Shown: one piece after another, positions 17,550 to 27,483 of the stretch | Layout of the letters: each line of letters begins with the position of its first letter | Position numbering within the stretch: position 1 is the first letter of the stretch | From: Marinobacter salsuginis | GTDB lineage: Bacteria > Pseudomonadota > Gammaproteobacteria > Pseudomonadales > Oleiphilaceae | Assembly: GCF_009617755.1 (NCBI RefSeq) | Contig: NZ_BGZH01000002.1 | Location: forward strand, 434,001-498,000 | Length of the DNA: 64,000 nt | Direction: 5' to 3' | The notes under the pieces: generated by a model | The model's database searches: none | The model's input: the letters and a program-made list of their open reading frames with translations, nothing else | What the model was told of the DNA's origin: nothing | Translations under genes and position numbers: made by a program

Positions 17550-19781
17550 ATGAACAAGCAGTCCGGCATACATTACCTCCGCGAGCACAGGGAAGCCGGA
17601 AGTAACAGACCGGTTCCTGCGGAGGTCACCCGCATCCGGGACACCGTTGTCGCCGGACTCGGTGATTTGCTGCAGGGCGCCTTCGACGCCGTCGACGATT
17701 CGCTGTTCGAGCTGGCCAACAATGCCCGCAGCAATAATGAACAAAACCGGTATTTCGAAGCGATGCGTGAAATACGCATCAAACGGAAGGGTGTAGAGCG
17801 GCACTTTCAGAACACCGTAGCCCAGTACTTCGCCAATCCCCCTCATACCGGCCCGCTTCAAGAGGAAAACCTGAGCAAGCAGGCCAACGCAGATACTCTC
17901 TCCCTGGTTGGCAATGACGACCTGGAAGAGCAGGTTGCGCTCAACGCCATGATCACCAAGGCGAAAGCGCACTTTCAGGGCCCCCTGCTTCAACTCCAGA
18001 CCCGCTTCAGCCAGGTGTACCCGGAAGCCACCGAAGAATCACCGGTGAATCCCATGGCACCGGAACATCTTTGCAGCGCCTTTACTGAGGCGATACAGGC
18101 TCTGGAAATCCAGATTCGGGAACGTCTGATTCTGCTGAAGCAGTTTGACCGCTACGTTGTCTCCAATCTGGGCATGCTTCTGGACGAAGCCAATCGCATA
18201 CTGATTCAGGCCGGCATCATTCCGAATTTCAGGTATCACGGGAAAGCCGGTAAGCAGCACGAGGCCTCTGGGGCGAAGACGGCGAGCTCTGCCAAAGGCG
18301 AGCCGGACACGGCAGACACATCAACCCGAGACGGCAGCCAGGAATATGCAGGAAGCAGCGCCGTCTTCGAGCAAATTCGCCAGATGCTGGCATTGCAAAG
18401 GGCCAACGCGGGCATACCCCCAAGAGCATCTGATCCTGCAGTGAGAGTTATCGGGGACTCTGAGTTAGCAAGCCTGCTTAATGCATTGCCAATTGCCAAC
18501 GCTTCCTGGCAGAACCAGAGCAATCTGAGTGATGGAGAACCTGTAAGTGTAGACCTCAGGCAGTTGGTACACCAACTCCTCCAGGAAGAGGCTGACCATG
18601 GTGATGGGCGAAAACCTGCACTGAACGAGGTCGATGAAGACCTGATTAACCTCGTCTCCATGCTATTTGAATTCATCCTGGACGACTACAATCTCTCGGC
18701 ACCTGTACAGGTACTCATCAGTCGTCTGCAGATACCAATCCTTAAGGTTGTCATTCGGGACAAGAGCTTTTTCAGTCGCTCCACACATCCGGCTCGCAGG
18801 CTCCTTAACTCGCTTGCCCGTGCAGGGATTGGCTGGAGCAATAGTGACGAAAAATCAAAGGATAAGCTCTACGACCAGATTCACAACATAGTACAACGCA
18901 TTCTCAACGAGTTTGATGGTGACGTCTCGCTATTCGAAAAACTGAATCAGGAGTTCGAAGAGTTTCTCGAGCGCGAAAACCGCAAGGCGTCACTTGTAGA
19001 GCAGCGAACCCGAGAGTCGGAAAGAGGACGTATCAAATCCCAGGCGGCACAACAAACGGTCGACAACCTGCTGAAAGAGAAGGTGTCGCGCTATAGATTG
19101 CCGCAACCGGTGCACGACATTTTGATGAACGGTTGGAGCCGTGTCCTTTTCCTTGCCTATCTGCGCGACGATGTCGAACATCGCTGGAACTCTACAGTAA
19201 AGGTTGTTGATGATCTCATCTGGTGCCTGCACCCCCATCAAGAGGACGACGAGAGGGACCAATGGGTGCGGGTGGTTCCAAGCTTGCTGAAATCACTCAG
19301 GTCAGGCCTTGAAGAAGTTTCCTACAATTCGTCCAAGCTCGATGAAATGATGGGACAACTGAAACACGAACTGGCGGAAGCCTTCCGAACCAATGCAGTA
19401 ATTGAGCCTCGACCCAATGCGACACCTTCACCCGACGAGGATGAAGAAAACCTTTCCCAAAAACAGACCAACAAGCGGCAAGAATTGGACGACGCAGCCG
19501 TGTCTGAGTATGTCGTTCAGATAGATGGTTTGCAGATCGGCAACTGGGTGGAGTTCCGTCTCGTGAATGGCGCCAATTTCCGGTGCAAGCTATCCGCCAT
19601 CATTGACGAAGCAGACTGCTTTGTCTTTGTGAACCGGATGGGGCTGAAGGTTATTGAGAAAACCCGAATTGAACTGGCTCATGAAATGCGGCGCGGCCGG
19701 CTGACCCTGCTTGAGCAGGGGGCGCTGATTGACCGGGCCCTTGATGCGGTCGTCGGCACCCTGCGGAGCAAGACTGCCTGA
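17550..19781 (+). CDS. DUF1631 protein with C-terminal PilZ-like domain
   Basis: A 743-residue cytoplasmic protein, long, helical and charged, matching the DUF1631 family of Pseudomonas and relatives. The middle part (about residues 225-300) is low-complexity and probably a flexible linker. The last 90 residues (VVQIDGLQIGNWVEFRLVNGANFRCKLSAI...DEADCFVFVNRMG) form a beta-rich module resembling PilZ. The ATG at 17550 has AGGAG seven bases upstream. It ends 5 bp before the TonB-like gene, so the two are probably co-transcribed. No function is assigned. Confidence 0.8.
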   Translation: MNKQSGIHYLREHREAGSNRPVPAEVTRIRDTVVAGLGDLLQGAFDAVDDSLFELANNARSNNEQNRYFEAMREIRIKRKGVERHFQNTVAQYFANPPHTGPLQEENLSKQANADTLSLVGNDDLEEQVALNAMITKAKAHFQGPLLQLQTRFSQVYPEATEESPVNPMAPEHLCSAFTEAIQALEIQIRERLILLKQFDRYVVSNLGMLLDEANRILIQAGIIPNFRYHGKAGKQHEASGAKTASSAKGEPDTADTSTRDGSQEYAGSSAVFEQIRQMLALQRANAGIPPRASDPAVRVIGDSELASLLNALPIANASWQNQSNLSDGEPVSVDLRQLVHQLLQEEADHGDGRKPALNEVDEDLINLVSMLFEFILDDYNLSAPVQVLISRLQIPILKVVIRDKSFFSRSTHPARRLLNSLARAGIGWSNSDEKSKDKLYDQIHNIVQRILNEFDGDVSLFEKLNQEFEEFLERENRKASLVEQRTRESERGRIKSQAAQQTVDNLLKEKVSRYRLPQPVHDILMNGWSRVLFLAYLRDDVEHRWNSTVKVVDDLIWCLHPHQEDDERDQWVRVVPSLLKSLRSGLEEVSYNSSKLDEMMGQLKHELAEAFRTNAVIEPRPNATPSPDEDEENLSQKQTNKRQELDDAAVSEYVVQIDGLQIGNWVEFRLVNGANFRCKLSAIIDEADCFVFVNRMGLKVIEKTRIELAHEMRRGRLTLLEQGALIDRALDAVVGTLRSKTA

Positions 19782-19786
19782 CGCCA

Positions 19787-20539
19787 ATGCCTGAAAAAAG
19801 TAGTCCACATGTCCTGCCGGCTCCTTACCGTCTGGGGTTGGCAGTATCTCTGGCACTATTCCTCCACACATTGCTGCTGTCAGGTATCCCGGCCCCCGTG
19901 GAAGAACAGGCGGTCACCCATAAGGACAGTGTCCGTTTCGAGCTGGTACCTCGGGGCGCTCGTGAAACCACAGCGAATACGCCTGAGAACTCCAGCCCGA
20001 GCCCGACCACATCAAGGATTCCACCTTTCGAGATTGATCCTCCGCGCCCCGAATCCGCTCCGAAGCCGGAGATTGTCACTACAAATCAACCGCAAACCAC
20101 AACACCGAGTGAGCAGACTAATACCCGTTCTCCCGAAAGCCCGGCGGCCGAAAAAAGCATCAGCGCCAATGCCGGTGCAGAGCCAGAGCCGACTCCGGAA
20201 AATCCAGACGAGAAGGTAACACGGATCACTGAGTCGCCGGCCGAACTGGACCCTTACGTGGTCAAGTTGGCCATCCACCTGGCACGGGAGCTGGAAAAAC
20301 TGAGAGTACCGGCTTTAAGGGATTTGACCGAGACAGTGGCCATGGAAGTGGAACTGCAATTGCTGGCAAATGGTGCCCTAACCCGGGCAAAGGTGCTGAG
20401 TTCTACAGGTATCAGGACTATCGACGAAGCTGGATATCGGGCGGCTCTGGCAGCGAGCCCCTACCCCCAGCCACCGAAAGATGGCGAAAACCGAAACCGC
20501 TTCGAGGTCGAACTGTTATTTACCCCGAAACGGCTCTGA
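19787..20539 (+). CDS. TonB-like energy-transducer family protein
   Basis: The 250 residues have the TonB layout: a single N-terminal anchor (LGLAVSLALFLHTLLLSGI), a long Pro/Glu/Thr-rich periplasmic linker (about residues 55-150), and a C-terminal TonB/TolA-like fold with LQLLANGALTRAKVLSSTGIRTIDEAGYRAALAASPYPQPP. No ExbB/ExbD genes or TonB-dependent receptor are nearby. It overlaps nothing and follows the DUF1631 gene by 5 bp. It may not serve iron uptake; the pairing suggests an envelope or motility role, which is inference. Confidence 0.75.
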   Translation: MPEKSSPHVLPAPYRLGLAVSLALFLHTLLLSGIPAPVEEQAVTHKDSVRFELVPRGARETTANTPENSSPSPTTSRIPPFEIDPPRPESAPKPEIVTTNQPQTTTPSEQTNTRSPESPAAEKSISANAGAEPEPTPENPDEKVTRITESPAELDPYVVKLAIHLARELEKLRVPALRDLTETVAMEVELQLLANGALTRAKVLSSTGIRTIDEAGYRAALAASPYPQPPKDGENRNRFEVELLFTPKRL

Positions 20540-20551
20540 TCAGCAACGATA

Positions 20552-20878
20552 TCAGGCTTCTGCCTGCTTCGCGGCCTCTTTTACAAGCTTGGCCAGTTCA
20601 CCGCTCTCGGACATTTCCAGAACGATGTCACAACCACCAACCAGCTCACCGTTGATATAGAGCTGGGGATAGGTCGGCCAGCTGGAGTAAACCTTGAGGG
20701 CCTCACGAAGCTCCTGGTTATCCAGGATATTCACAAAAGCAAAGCGCTCGCCGCAAGCCATCACTGCCTGTACCGTCTTGGCAGAGAATCCACACTGTGG
20801 CGCCTGAGGGCTACCCTTCATGTAAAGGATGATCGGATTCTCTTCGAGCTGGCTTTTGATAGTTTCATTGATATCCAT
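20552..20878 (-). CDS. grxD: Monothiol glutaredoxin Grx4 (Grx-D)
   Basis: Binds and delivers [2Fe-2S] clusters, usually with BolA. The 108 residues carry the monothiol CGFS active site in PQCGFSAKTVQ and the WPTYPQLYINGELVGGCDI glutathione-binding segment. The start at 20878 (MDINETIK) is preferred because AGAGG is nine bases upstream; an ATG two codons earlier is too close to it. Convergent with the TonB-like gene, 12 bp away. Confidence 0.95.
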   Translation of the reverse strand: MDINETIKSQLEENPIILYMKGSPQAPQCGFSAKTVQAVMACGERFAFVNILDNQELREALKVYSSWPTYPQLYINGELVGGCDIVLEMSESGELAKLVKEAAKQAEA

Positions 20879-21013
20879 GAACATTTACCTCTGTTGGAAC
20901 AGTCTTGCCACACGGCTATTTTCCTGGCGTTATTGTACACGGGTGCCGAACCCCTCACCAAACACCTTGATTTGACCTCGCGCAACGCCTGCAGTTCCAG
21001 CCCTGTTACAGCG

Positions 21014-21042
21014 TTGTCATACCTGCTTCGAAGGGCTAGACT
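21014..21042 (+). promoter_or_regulatory. Candidate argF promoter
   Basis: TTGTCA (21014-21019) and TAGACT (21037-21042) are 17 bp apart in the 238-bp divergent gap between grxD and argF, about 75 bp before the argF start. I saw no convincing ARG box. Confidence 0.45.
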
Positions 21043-21116
21043 TGATGCCCCATTTTTTCAGCCAACGTTCAGGCAATCCCGCCAGCTGCGGGGTTCGTTG
21101 AGATAAGGGCCATCCC

Positions 21117-22031
21117 ATGGCGGCAAGACATTTTCTGACATTGAATGACATGACAACCACCGAGCTGGAAAGCCTGGTTGATCATGCCTCGGCATTGCGC
21201 AACGAGTGGCGGCAAGGCAAGGTTCGGGACTCCCTGAAAAACCGGGTGCTGGCGATGATCTTCGAGAAATCGTCTACCCGAACCAGAGTGTCCTTTGAAG
21301 CCGGCATGGCCCAGCTTGGTGGCTCCGCAATGTTCCTGTCGCCCAGGGATACGCAGCTTGGCCGCGGTGAACCTATTGAAGACTCCGCTATCGTTATATC
21401 CAGCATGGTGGATGCGGTGATGATCCGCACCTTTGCCCATGAAACCGTGGAGCGGTTCGCAGCAGCATCCCGGGTCCCGGTAATTAATGCCCTGACCGAC
21501 GATTTCCACCCCTGCCAGCTGCTGGCTGACATGCAGACTTATCGTGAGCACCGTGGCAGCATCCGTGGTGCCACGGTGGCCTGGATCGGCGACGGAAATA
21601 ACATGTGCCACTCATACATCAACGCTGCCGCCCAGTTTGATTTCAACCTGAACATTGCCTGCCCCGAAGGTTACGAACCGGCCGAGGCACTGCTAAAGGA
21701 CCACGGAGACCGGGTCAAGGTCGTTCGAGATCCCGCAGAGGCAGCCCGCAACGCCCAGCTTCTGGTAACCGATGTCTGGGCCTCCATGGGCCAGGAAGAC
21801 GAGCAGAAGGCTCGCGAAAAAGCATTCAGTGGCTATCAGATCAACCCGGAACTGCTTGCTCTGGCCGATAAGGATGCGCTCTTCATGCATTGTCTGCCTG
21901 CCCATCGTGGCGAGGAAATCTCCGCCGATATGATGGAACACCCCGCGTCCGTGGTCTGGGACGAGGCCGAAAACCGTCTGCATGCACAGAAAGCCCTGCT
22001 TGAATTTCTCATCCTGAATCGTCTGGACTAA
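21117..22031 (+). CDS. argF: Ornithine carbamoyltransferase
   Basis: Makes citrulline from ornithine and carbamoyl phosphate in arginine synthesis. The 304 residues show the carbamoyl-phosphate motif STRTR at 53-57, HPCQ at 131-134 and the catalytic HCLP at 258-261. It lies 3 bp upstream of an ABC ATPase gene on the same strand. Anabolic argF is more likely than catabolic arcB because no arc genes are nearby. Confidence 0.95.
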   Translation: MAARHFLTLNDMTTTELESLVDHASALRNEWRQGKVRDSLKNRVLAMIFEKSSTRTRVSFEAGMAQLGGSAMFLSPRDTQLGRGEPIEDSAIVISSMVDAVMIRTFAHETVERFAAASRVPVINALTDDFHPCQLLADMQTYREHRGSIRGATVAWIGDGNNMCHSYINAAAQFDFNLNIACPEGYEPAEALLKDHGDRVKVVRDPAEAARNAQLLVTDVWASMGQEDEQKAREKAFSGYQINPELLALADKDALFMHCLPAHRGEEISADMMEHPASVVWDEAENRLHAQKALLEFLILNRLD

Positions 22032-22034
22032 TTC

Positions 22035-23108
22035 ATGAGCATAACCGCGCAATCTCCGGCAGACTGGCTGCTTGAGGTCAATAACCTGTCCTGTGGTTAC
22101 GGCGGGGATTCCGTGGTCAAGGACGTCAGCTTTGCCCTGAGTCATGGCGACATCGGCTGCCTTCTCGGCCCCAGCGGCTGCGGCAAAAGCACCATACTGC
22201 GCGCCCTCGCTGGTTTTCTCCCGCTCAGCGGTGGCGAAATCTGCCTGCAATCACAGACCATCAGCCTGCCTGGGCGCACGTTACCGCCGGAAAAACGGCG
22301 AATCGGCATGGTGTTTCAGGATTACGCGCTGTTTCCACACCTGACCATTGCTGACAACGTGGGGTTTGGCCTGCACAACCTGAAAAAGGCAGAAAAGCGC
22401 CAAAAGGTCATGGAGCTGCTTAATGTTGTGCACCTGCAGGACCTGGCCGACAACTACCCCCACGAACTATCCGGCGGCCAACAGCAACGGGTTGCTCTGG
22501 CACGCGCCCTGGCACCCGAACCGACCCTGATCCTGCTGGATGAGCCTTTTTCCAACCTGGACGCGGATCTGCGCCGGCGCCTGAGCCTGGATGTACGGGA
22601 AATTCTCAAGACTCTGGGCATCAGTGCCATCCTGGTCACCCACGACCAGCAGGAAGCCTTCGCGATGTGCGATCAGGTCGCGGTGTTGCGGAACGGCAGG
22701 ATCCAGCAGTGGGATGTCCCCTACAACCTCTACCATGAACCGGCGAATCGTTTCGTGGCCAGTTTCGTCGGCCAGGGCGGCTTTATCCCGGGCACCGCCC
22801 TCGGGCCGGACACTATCGAATCCGAACTGGGCGTGATCCATGGTAACCGGGCCTACCGATGGGAGCCCGGCACCCTGGTGGACGTGCTGATCCGCCCTGA
22901 TGACATTGTCCACGACCCTGATTCGGATCTGCAGCCAAAGGTCGTTGAAAAAACCTTTGCCGGCACTTCAACCCTGTACCGTTTCCGGTGCTCCGAAGAC
23001 ACGGAATTCGAGGCCCTGTTCCGCAGCCACCTGGATTTCAATCTGGGCGAGCATGTTCCGGTGCGAGTCGAGGCTGATCACCTGATCGCCTTCGAACGCA
23101 CCTCCTGA
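22035..23108 (+). CDS. ABC transporter ATPase, FbpC/PotA-like
   Basis: The 357-residue protein has Walker [10 protein letters not shown] at 45-53, signature [15 protein letters not shown] at 145-159, Walker B LILLDEP at 165-171, the H-loop in LVTHDQQEA, and a C-terminal TOBE-like domain after residue 240. Sequence style is closest to ferric-iron FbpC or polyamine importers. No permease or binding-protein gene is adjacent, so it is an orphan that must pair with distant subunits. It starts 3 bp after argF and probably shares its transcript. The substrate is uncertain. Confidence 0.85.
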   Translation: MSITAQSPADWLLEVNNLSCGYGGDSVVKDVSFALSHGDIGCLLGPSGCGKSTILRALAGFLPLSGGEICLQSQTISLPGRTLPPEKRRIGMVFQDYALFPHLTIADNVGFGLHNLKKAEKRQKVMELLNVVHLQDLADNYPHELSGGQQQRVALARALAPEPTLILLDEPFSNLDADLRRRLSLDVREILKTLGISAILVTHDQQEAFAMCDQVAVLRNGRIQQWDVPYNLYHEPANRFVASFVGQGGFIPGTALGPDTIESELGVIHGNRAYRWEPGTLVDVLIRPDDIVHDPDSDLQPKVVEKTFAGTSTLYRFRCSEDTEFEALFRSHLDFNLGEHVPVRVEADHLIAFERTS

Positions 23109-23117
23109 GGCCACCAA

Positions 23118-24599
23118 CTAGTTGTTGCAGACCCGCTCAACGGCATCCAGCCAGCCAGCATAAAGCGATTCTCTCAGAGCCGGGCGCATTTCGGGGTGGA
23201 ACTGCCGCTCGCATTCCCACAGCCCGGAAATCTGTTCAAGACTATCGAAAACACCGGTCTGCAGCCCCGCAAGGTAGGCCGCGCCAAGAGCGGTCGTTTC
23301 TGTTACCCGGGGCCGATCAACGGTGACATTCAGTATGTCGGCCAGAAACTGCATCACCCAGTCGTTCACCACCATACCGCCATCCACGCGCAGCGATTCA
23401 AGTCGGGCACCATCGTTCTGAATCGCACGCACCAGATCCTTCGTCTGATAACAGACCGACTGAAGGCCTGCGGTAACAATCTCGCCAATTCCAGTATCCC
23501 GGGTCAGGCCCATAATGGCGCCGCGTGCGTGCGGGTCCCAATGAGGTGCCCCCAGACCGGTAAACGCCGGGACCAGGTACACCGGATTGTCGACTCCGAC
23601 TGCCTCCGCGTGGGCCGAGGATTCATTGGCGTGAGAGATCAACTTGAGCCCGTCCCGCAGCCATTGCATGGCAGCACCGGCGACAAAAATGCTGCCCTCC
23701 ACCGCGTAACAGGGCTTGCCGTTCAGGCGATAGGCCATGGTCGTCAGCAGCCGGTTCTCGGACCGAACGGCGTCATCGCCGGTGTTGAGCATAAGGAAGC
23801 AACCGGTACCATAGGTGCTTTTGGCCATGCCAGGACTAAAGCACGCCTGCCCTACCAGGGCCGCGTGCTGATCTCCAGCAATACCGGCAATCATCACCGG
23901 AGCACCTAACCACCGCGTTTCAGCAGTGCCATAATCTGCTGAGCTGTCCAAAACCTCTGGCAAAAGGGGGCGGGGCACACGGAAAAGGGTCAGAAGGTCG
24001 TCATCCCAGTCTTGCTCGTGAATATTGAAGAGGGCGGTTCTGGACGCATTGGTGGCATCGGTACAGTGGGATTTGCCATCGGTCAGGTTCCAGAGCAGCC
24101 AGCTGTCCACGGTCCCGAAAGCCAGGTCACCGGATTCAGCCCGACGTTGCGCGCCTTCCACGTTATCCAGGATCCAGGCTATCTTGGTGGCCGAGAAGTA
24201 AGGATCAATCAACAGCCCGGTACGGTCGACAACCATGTCCTCATGGCCGTCAGATTTCAGCTTGGTGCACCAGGACGCCGTTCGTCGATCCTGCCACACA
24301 ATGGCGTGGTAGATCGGCTCGCCAGTTGCCCTGTCCCAGATTACCGTTGTTTCTCGCTGGTTGGTGATGCCAATGCCCGCCAGTTCTGAGGCTTCGATGC
24401 CTGCTTTTTCTAGTGCTCCACGACACACCGCCAGGGTGCTGTCCCAGATCTCTCGAGCATCGTGTTCTACCCAACCGTCTCTGGGGAAATACTGGTGAAA
24501 TTCCTGCTGATCGCTGGCAACGCTGTTTCCCGTTTGGTCGAAGACAATGGCTCGGGAACTGGTTGTCCCCTGATCGATGGCAAGCAGATAACGGGTCAT
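23118..24599 (-). CDS. glpK: Glycerol kinase
   Basis: Phosphorylates glycerol to glycerol-3-phosphate. The 493 residues begin with the FGGY-family phosphate motif [26 protein letters not shown]-type ([16 protein letters not shown]) and the second ATP motif around [17 protein letters not shown] are present. A strong AGGAGG precedes the ATG. It is not next to glpF or glpD. Its end faces the ABC ATPase gene 9 bp away. Confidence 0.96.
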   Translation of the reverse strand: MTRYLLAIDQGTTSSRAIVFDQTGNSVASDQQEFHQYFPRDGWVEHDAREIWDSTLAVCRGALEKAGIEASELAGIGITNQRETTVIWDRATGEPIYHAIVWQDRRTASWCTKLKSDGHEDMVVDRTGLLIDPYFSATKIAWILDNVEGAQRRAESGDLAFGTVDSWLLWNLTDGKSHCTDATNASRTALFNIHEQDWDDDLLTLFRVPRPLLPEVLDSSADYGTAETRWLGAPVMIAGIAGDQHAALVGQACFSPGMAKSTYGTGCFLMLNTGDDAVRSENRLLTTMAYRLNGKPCYAVEGSIFVAGAAMQWLRDGLKLISHANESSAHAEAVGVDNPVYLVPAFTGLGAPHWDPHARGAIMGLTRDTGIGEIVTAGLQSVCYQTKDLVRAIQNDGARLESLRVDGGMVVNDWVMQFLADILNVTVDRPRVTETTALGAAYLAGLQTGVFDSLEQISGLWECERQFHPEMRPALRESLYAGWLDAVERVCNN

Positions 24600-24682
24600 G
24601 AATGGCCTCCTGTTGTTTTCGAGGATTCTAACAGCAGAGCAGCCGGTAAAGGGTGACCGATACGGAATTTGGGAACAGCCAT

Positions 24683-24706
24683 AAAAAAAGGCCGGAAAAA
24701 CCGGCC
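24683..24706 (-). terminator. Intrinsic terminator after the RstB-like kinase gene
   Basis: On the minus strand GGCCGG-TTTTT-CCGGCC is followed by seven T residues. It lies about 150 bp past the kinase stop and before glpK, so it separates the two transcripts. Confidence 0.85.
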
Positions 24707-24856
24707 CTCAAATGACGAATGAAACAAGGAAAGTTCGTAAGAACTACAACCTCAAAAGTCATCCCTTACGCTTTCGATTATTCATCAGGCAGCGGAAAAC
24801 TTCCGTAGTGCTTGTGTAGTCGCATTGTTACATCAGGTGAGGCAATGAGCCCTGCA

Positions 24857-26431
24857 TCACACAATTGAGTCCACAGGTTTTTTTCTTGGCCAGACCAGGC
24901 TGAATTTTGCGCCCCCAAGCGTGTCGCTTCTACTGACAAAAGCGTGGCCCCCATGCCAGTAGAGGATGCGGCGTACAATAGACAAACCAAGGCCGTAACC
25001 TCCGGAAGTACGGGTGCGACTGTCATCCAGACGGGCAAACGCGGTGAAGACTTTCTCCCAGTCTTCCTCGGGAATGCCGGGCCCATCGTCCTCAACGTCG
25101 ATGCGGCAGTTGTCCTCATCAAAGTGGCAACTTACCAATACCTTGCCCGCAGCATAGCGGCCGGCATTGCCCACCAGATTCTGGATCGCCCGATGCAGGT
25201 ACCGAGGCTCGATATCCGACAACGCCCAACGCTCGGAGATCTCATCGATGTTCCCCTCAATATCCAACTCGGGCCGAACCATCTGCTGTTCAGAAACCAC
25301 CTGACGGACAATATCGGTGACCGAATTTTCCTGAAGCGAAAATACCGGACCACCCTGCTCCAGTCGGGCGTAGGTCAGGATCTCGTCGATCAGCTCGTCC
25401 AGCTCCTGGATATCGCCATCAATGCCATCCAGCTGCTTCTGAAGCGCAGCCTGGTCCTGGCAGTCTTCAATCATCTGGACGCCAAAGCGAATCCTGGCCA
25501 CCGGGGTACGTAATTCGTGAGATACGGCATGGATCATTTCCCGCTGCACCTGTACCAGGCGCTGTATGTGCTCGGCCATCCCGTTGAATGACGAGGCCAG
25601 ACGCGTCACCAGCGTCCCTTCGCCGGTCTGGACCCGGGCACCCATTTCGCCACGGGCGATTCGCACCGCCACAGACTCGACAGTTCTGAGATTGCTATCA
25701 ACCTCCCGGAGTGCGAGGAACAGGGCGACAGCCAGCACTCCACCCAGCACCAGCACCAGCAGCAGGACAACCGGCCATGCCCAGGCATTGAACGCAGGGG
25801 GCATATCGATCCGGTACAGCTCGCCATCGGCAAGCTGAACAATCACCCGGCCACAACCGTCCGAATCGTCGGTATAGAAGGCAAGACCACGTTCGGCAAC
25901 CTGATCCAGAACGTCCGGGTCCGGTAACAGGTCGGCATCGTCCAGAGGGTAGACTTCCACGTTGAGAGACCGGGCCATCTGAGCGGCAACATTCAGACGA
26001 TCGTCCACCGAGGCTGAATCGAGATGCCATCGGAAGATCAGTCCTATGGTCTCTGATACGTCCCTGTATGGCTCGCTCAGACGAAGTTGCAAAACCTCCC
26101 CGGCAAGCCCGGTAACCAGTACCCGGTATCCCACGTCACTCTCGATACCAACCACCTGGCCGTAACCAAGCCGCTCCAGGGCCACCGGGGACAGGTTGAA
26201 CCGGGAAGGGGCGCCGACGCGAAGATCTACCGTCGATGTAAGCCAATGATACTGTTGAACGGGTGCCGGAGCAGTCGCCAACCAGCGCATCAGGGGCTCA
26301 GGAAATCGTTCGTGCCAGAACTGCGAGCGTACCGTATTGATACCGGTGAACAGCAGGACACATAACAGGACCACCAACGCAGTCAGGCCGGCAAGGCGGG
26401 CGTAGAGCTTGAGAAAGAACTTCAGGGGCAT
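24857..26431 (-). CDS. Sensor histidine kinase, RstB-like
   Basis: Membrane sensor of a two-component pair. With the ATG at 26431 it has 524 residues: membrane helix 1 at about 9-31, a periplasmic sensor region to about 215, helix 2 at about 218-241, a HAMP domain, then HisKA with HAVSHELRTPVARIRF (phospho-acceptor His305) and an ATPase domain with NLVGNAGRYA, DDGPGIPEEDW and GGYGLGLSIVRRI. An in-frame GTG at 26476 would add 15 residues. The H-box wording matches RstB. The response regulator gene is 67 bp upstream. Confidence 0.88.
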   Translation of the reverse strand: MPLKFFLKLYARLAGLTALVVLLCVLLFTGINTVRSQFWHERFPEPLMRWLATAPAPVQQYHWLTSTVDLRVGAPSRFNLSPVALERLGYGQVVGIESDVGYRVLVTGLAGEVLQLRLSEPYRDVSETIGLIFRWHLDSASVDDRLNVAAQMARSLNVEVYPLDDADLLPDPDVLDQVAERGLAFYTDDSDGCGRVIVQLADGELYRIDMPPAFNAWAWPVVLLLVLVLGGVLAVALFLALREVDSNLRTVESVAVRIARGEMGARVQTGEGTLVTRLASSFNGMAEHIQRLVQVQREMIHAVSHELRTPVARIRFGVQMIEDCQDQAALQKQLDGIDGDIQELDELIDEILTYARLEQGGPVFSLQENSVTDIVRQVVSEQQMVRPELDIEGNIDEISERWALSDIEPRYLHRAIQNLVGNAGRYAAGKVLVSCHFDEDNCRIDVEDDGPGIPEEDWEKVFTAFARLDDSRTRTSGGYGLGLSIVRRILYWHGGHAFVSRSDTLGGAKFSLVWPRKKPVDSIV

Positions 26432-26498
26432 GATACCAACCCTGGCATGGAACACCGGCGTGCGGGCGAGGGGCACACCGGCTCCAGAGACTGAATCG

Positions 26499-27236
26499 TC
26501 AGGCTTCCTTTACGAACAGGTAGCCTTTGCTGCGAACGGTCTTGATGCGCCGCGGATGGATGGGGTCATCGCCGATTTTGGGACGAATCCGGGACACGCG
26601 AACATCAATGGAACGGTCCTGACCATCGTACTCAATGCCGCGCAACGCGGTGAAGATCTCTTCCCGGCTGAGTACGCGACCGGCGTTGCTCGCCAGTAAC
26701 CAGAGCAGATCAAATTCGGCACTGGTCAGATCGATGCTTTCATCATTCAACCAGGCTTCGCGCATGGAGCGGTCTACGACCAGATCGTTGAACTGGAGAC
26801 GCACCGGTTCTTCGCCGCCTGCCTCGTCACCCGCACCCTGCCCGGTCTCGGTAACCCGACGCAGCATGGCACGTATGCGTGCCAGCAGAACCCGCGGCTT
26901 GACTGGTTTGCCGATGTAATCATCCGCCCCCATTTCCAGACCCAGAACCTGGTCCAGATCATCGGTGCGGGCGGTCAGCATAATGATTGGGCCGGAATAG
27001 AAGGGGCGCACCCTACGGCAAATAGACAGCCCGTCTTCACCCGGCAACATCAGATCCAGCACCACCAGATCCGGTTGCTCGTTACGGATCCGCTCTACTG
27101 CGGGGCCGCCGTGAGTTTCCAGGGAGACAGTCAACCCGTTGCTTTCAAGGTATTCGCGGGTTAATTCCGCCAACCGCTCGTCGTCTTCGACAATCAGAAT
27201 TCGCCAACTTTCGTTTGTCTGTTCCACGCCATCCAT
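26499..27236 (-). CDS. OmpR/PhoB-family response regulator, RstA-like
   Basis: The 245 residues contain a receiver domain (VEDDERLAEL; phospho-acceptor Asp61 in VVLDLMLPGEDGL; conserved Lys in GADDYIGKPVKPR) and a winged-helix DNA-binding domain with LTSAEFDLLWLLASNAGRVLSREEIFTALRGIEYDGQDRSIDVRVSRIR. The REEIF...R-G-E-Y-DGQDRS wording resembles RstA. Divergent from olsB with a 247-bp gap rich in repeats. Confidence 0.9.
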   Translation of the reverse strand: MDGVEQTNESWRILIVEDDERLAELTREYLESNGLTVSLETHGGPAVERIRNEQPDLVVLDLMLPGEDGLSICRRVRPFYSGPIIMLTARTDDLDQVLGLEMGADDYIGKPVKPRVLLARIRAMLRRVTETGQGAGDEAGGEEPVRLQFNDLVVDRSMREAWLNDESIDLTSAEFDLLWLLASNAGRVLSREEIFTALRGIEYDGQDRSIDVRVSRIRPKIGDDPIHPRRIKTVRSKGYLFVKEA

Positions 27237-27294
27237 CTCTGGTTTTGTTATTCCGGTTTCAGGTCATTCTGTGTACCTGACAATACAGGCAACC

Positions 27295-27355
27295 TGCTGT
27301 AACAGCAATTATACATGCTATTCAGAAATATACATGGAACCGGTGCTTCGTTACA
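27295..27355. promoter_or_regulatory. Candidate RstA-type operator cluster
   Basis: The gap between the regulator gene and olsB holds an odd palindrome TGCTGTAACAGCA (27295-27307), two copies of TATACATG (27310-27317 and 27329-27336, 19 bp apart) and GTTACA (27350-27355). TACAT and GTTACA are the elements of the E. coli RstA box, though the spacing here differs. Autoregulation by the adjacent response regulator is a reasonable guess. Confidence 0.35.
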
Positions 27356-27395
27356 CCCTGTGACACAGCTCCCGCAAACGCCCATTCACCCCCTG

Positions 27396-27435
27396 GTGTC
27401 ACAGACACGTCACGTCGCGGTCACCGATGTGTCAT
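27396..27435 (+). promoter_or_regulatory. Tandem Pho box upstream of olsB
   Basis: Four 7-mers occur at an exact 11-bp period: GTGTCAC (27396-27402), ACGTCAC (27407-27413), CGGTCAC (27418-27424) and GTGTCAT (27429-27435). The PhoB half-site consensus is CTGTCAT with the same period. A weak -10 (TAGGCT) follows 10 bp after the last copy, as in PhoB-dependent promoters where the box replaces the -35 element. Confidence 0.65.
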
Positions 27436-27483
27436 ACCGGCTTCATAGGCTTGTCGGGAAAAGGAAACAAAAGAGACGACGCC

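Noticed and set aside
24778..25122. Leftward open frame past the end of the RstB-like kinase
   Set aside because: Mostly an alternative frame of the kinase ATPase domain; the part beyond the kinase stop has no support.
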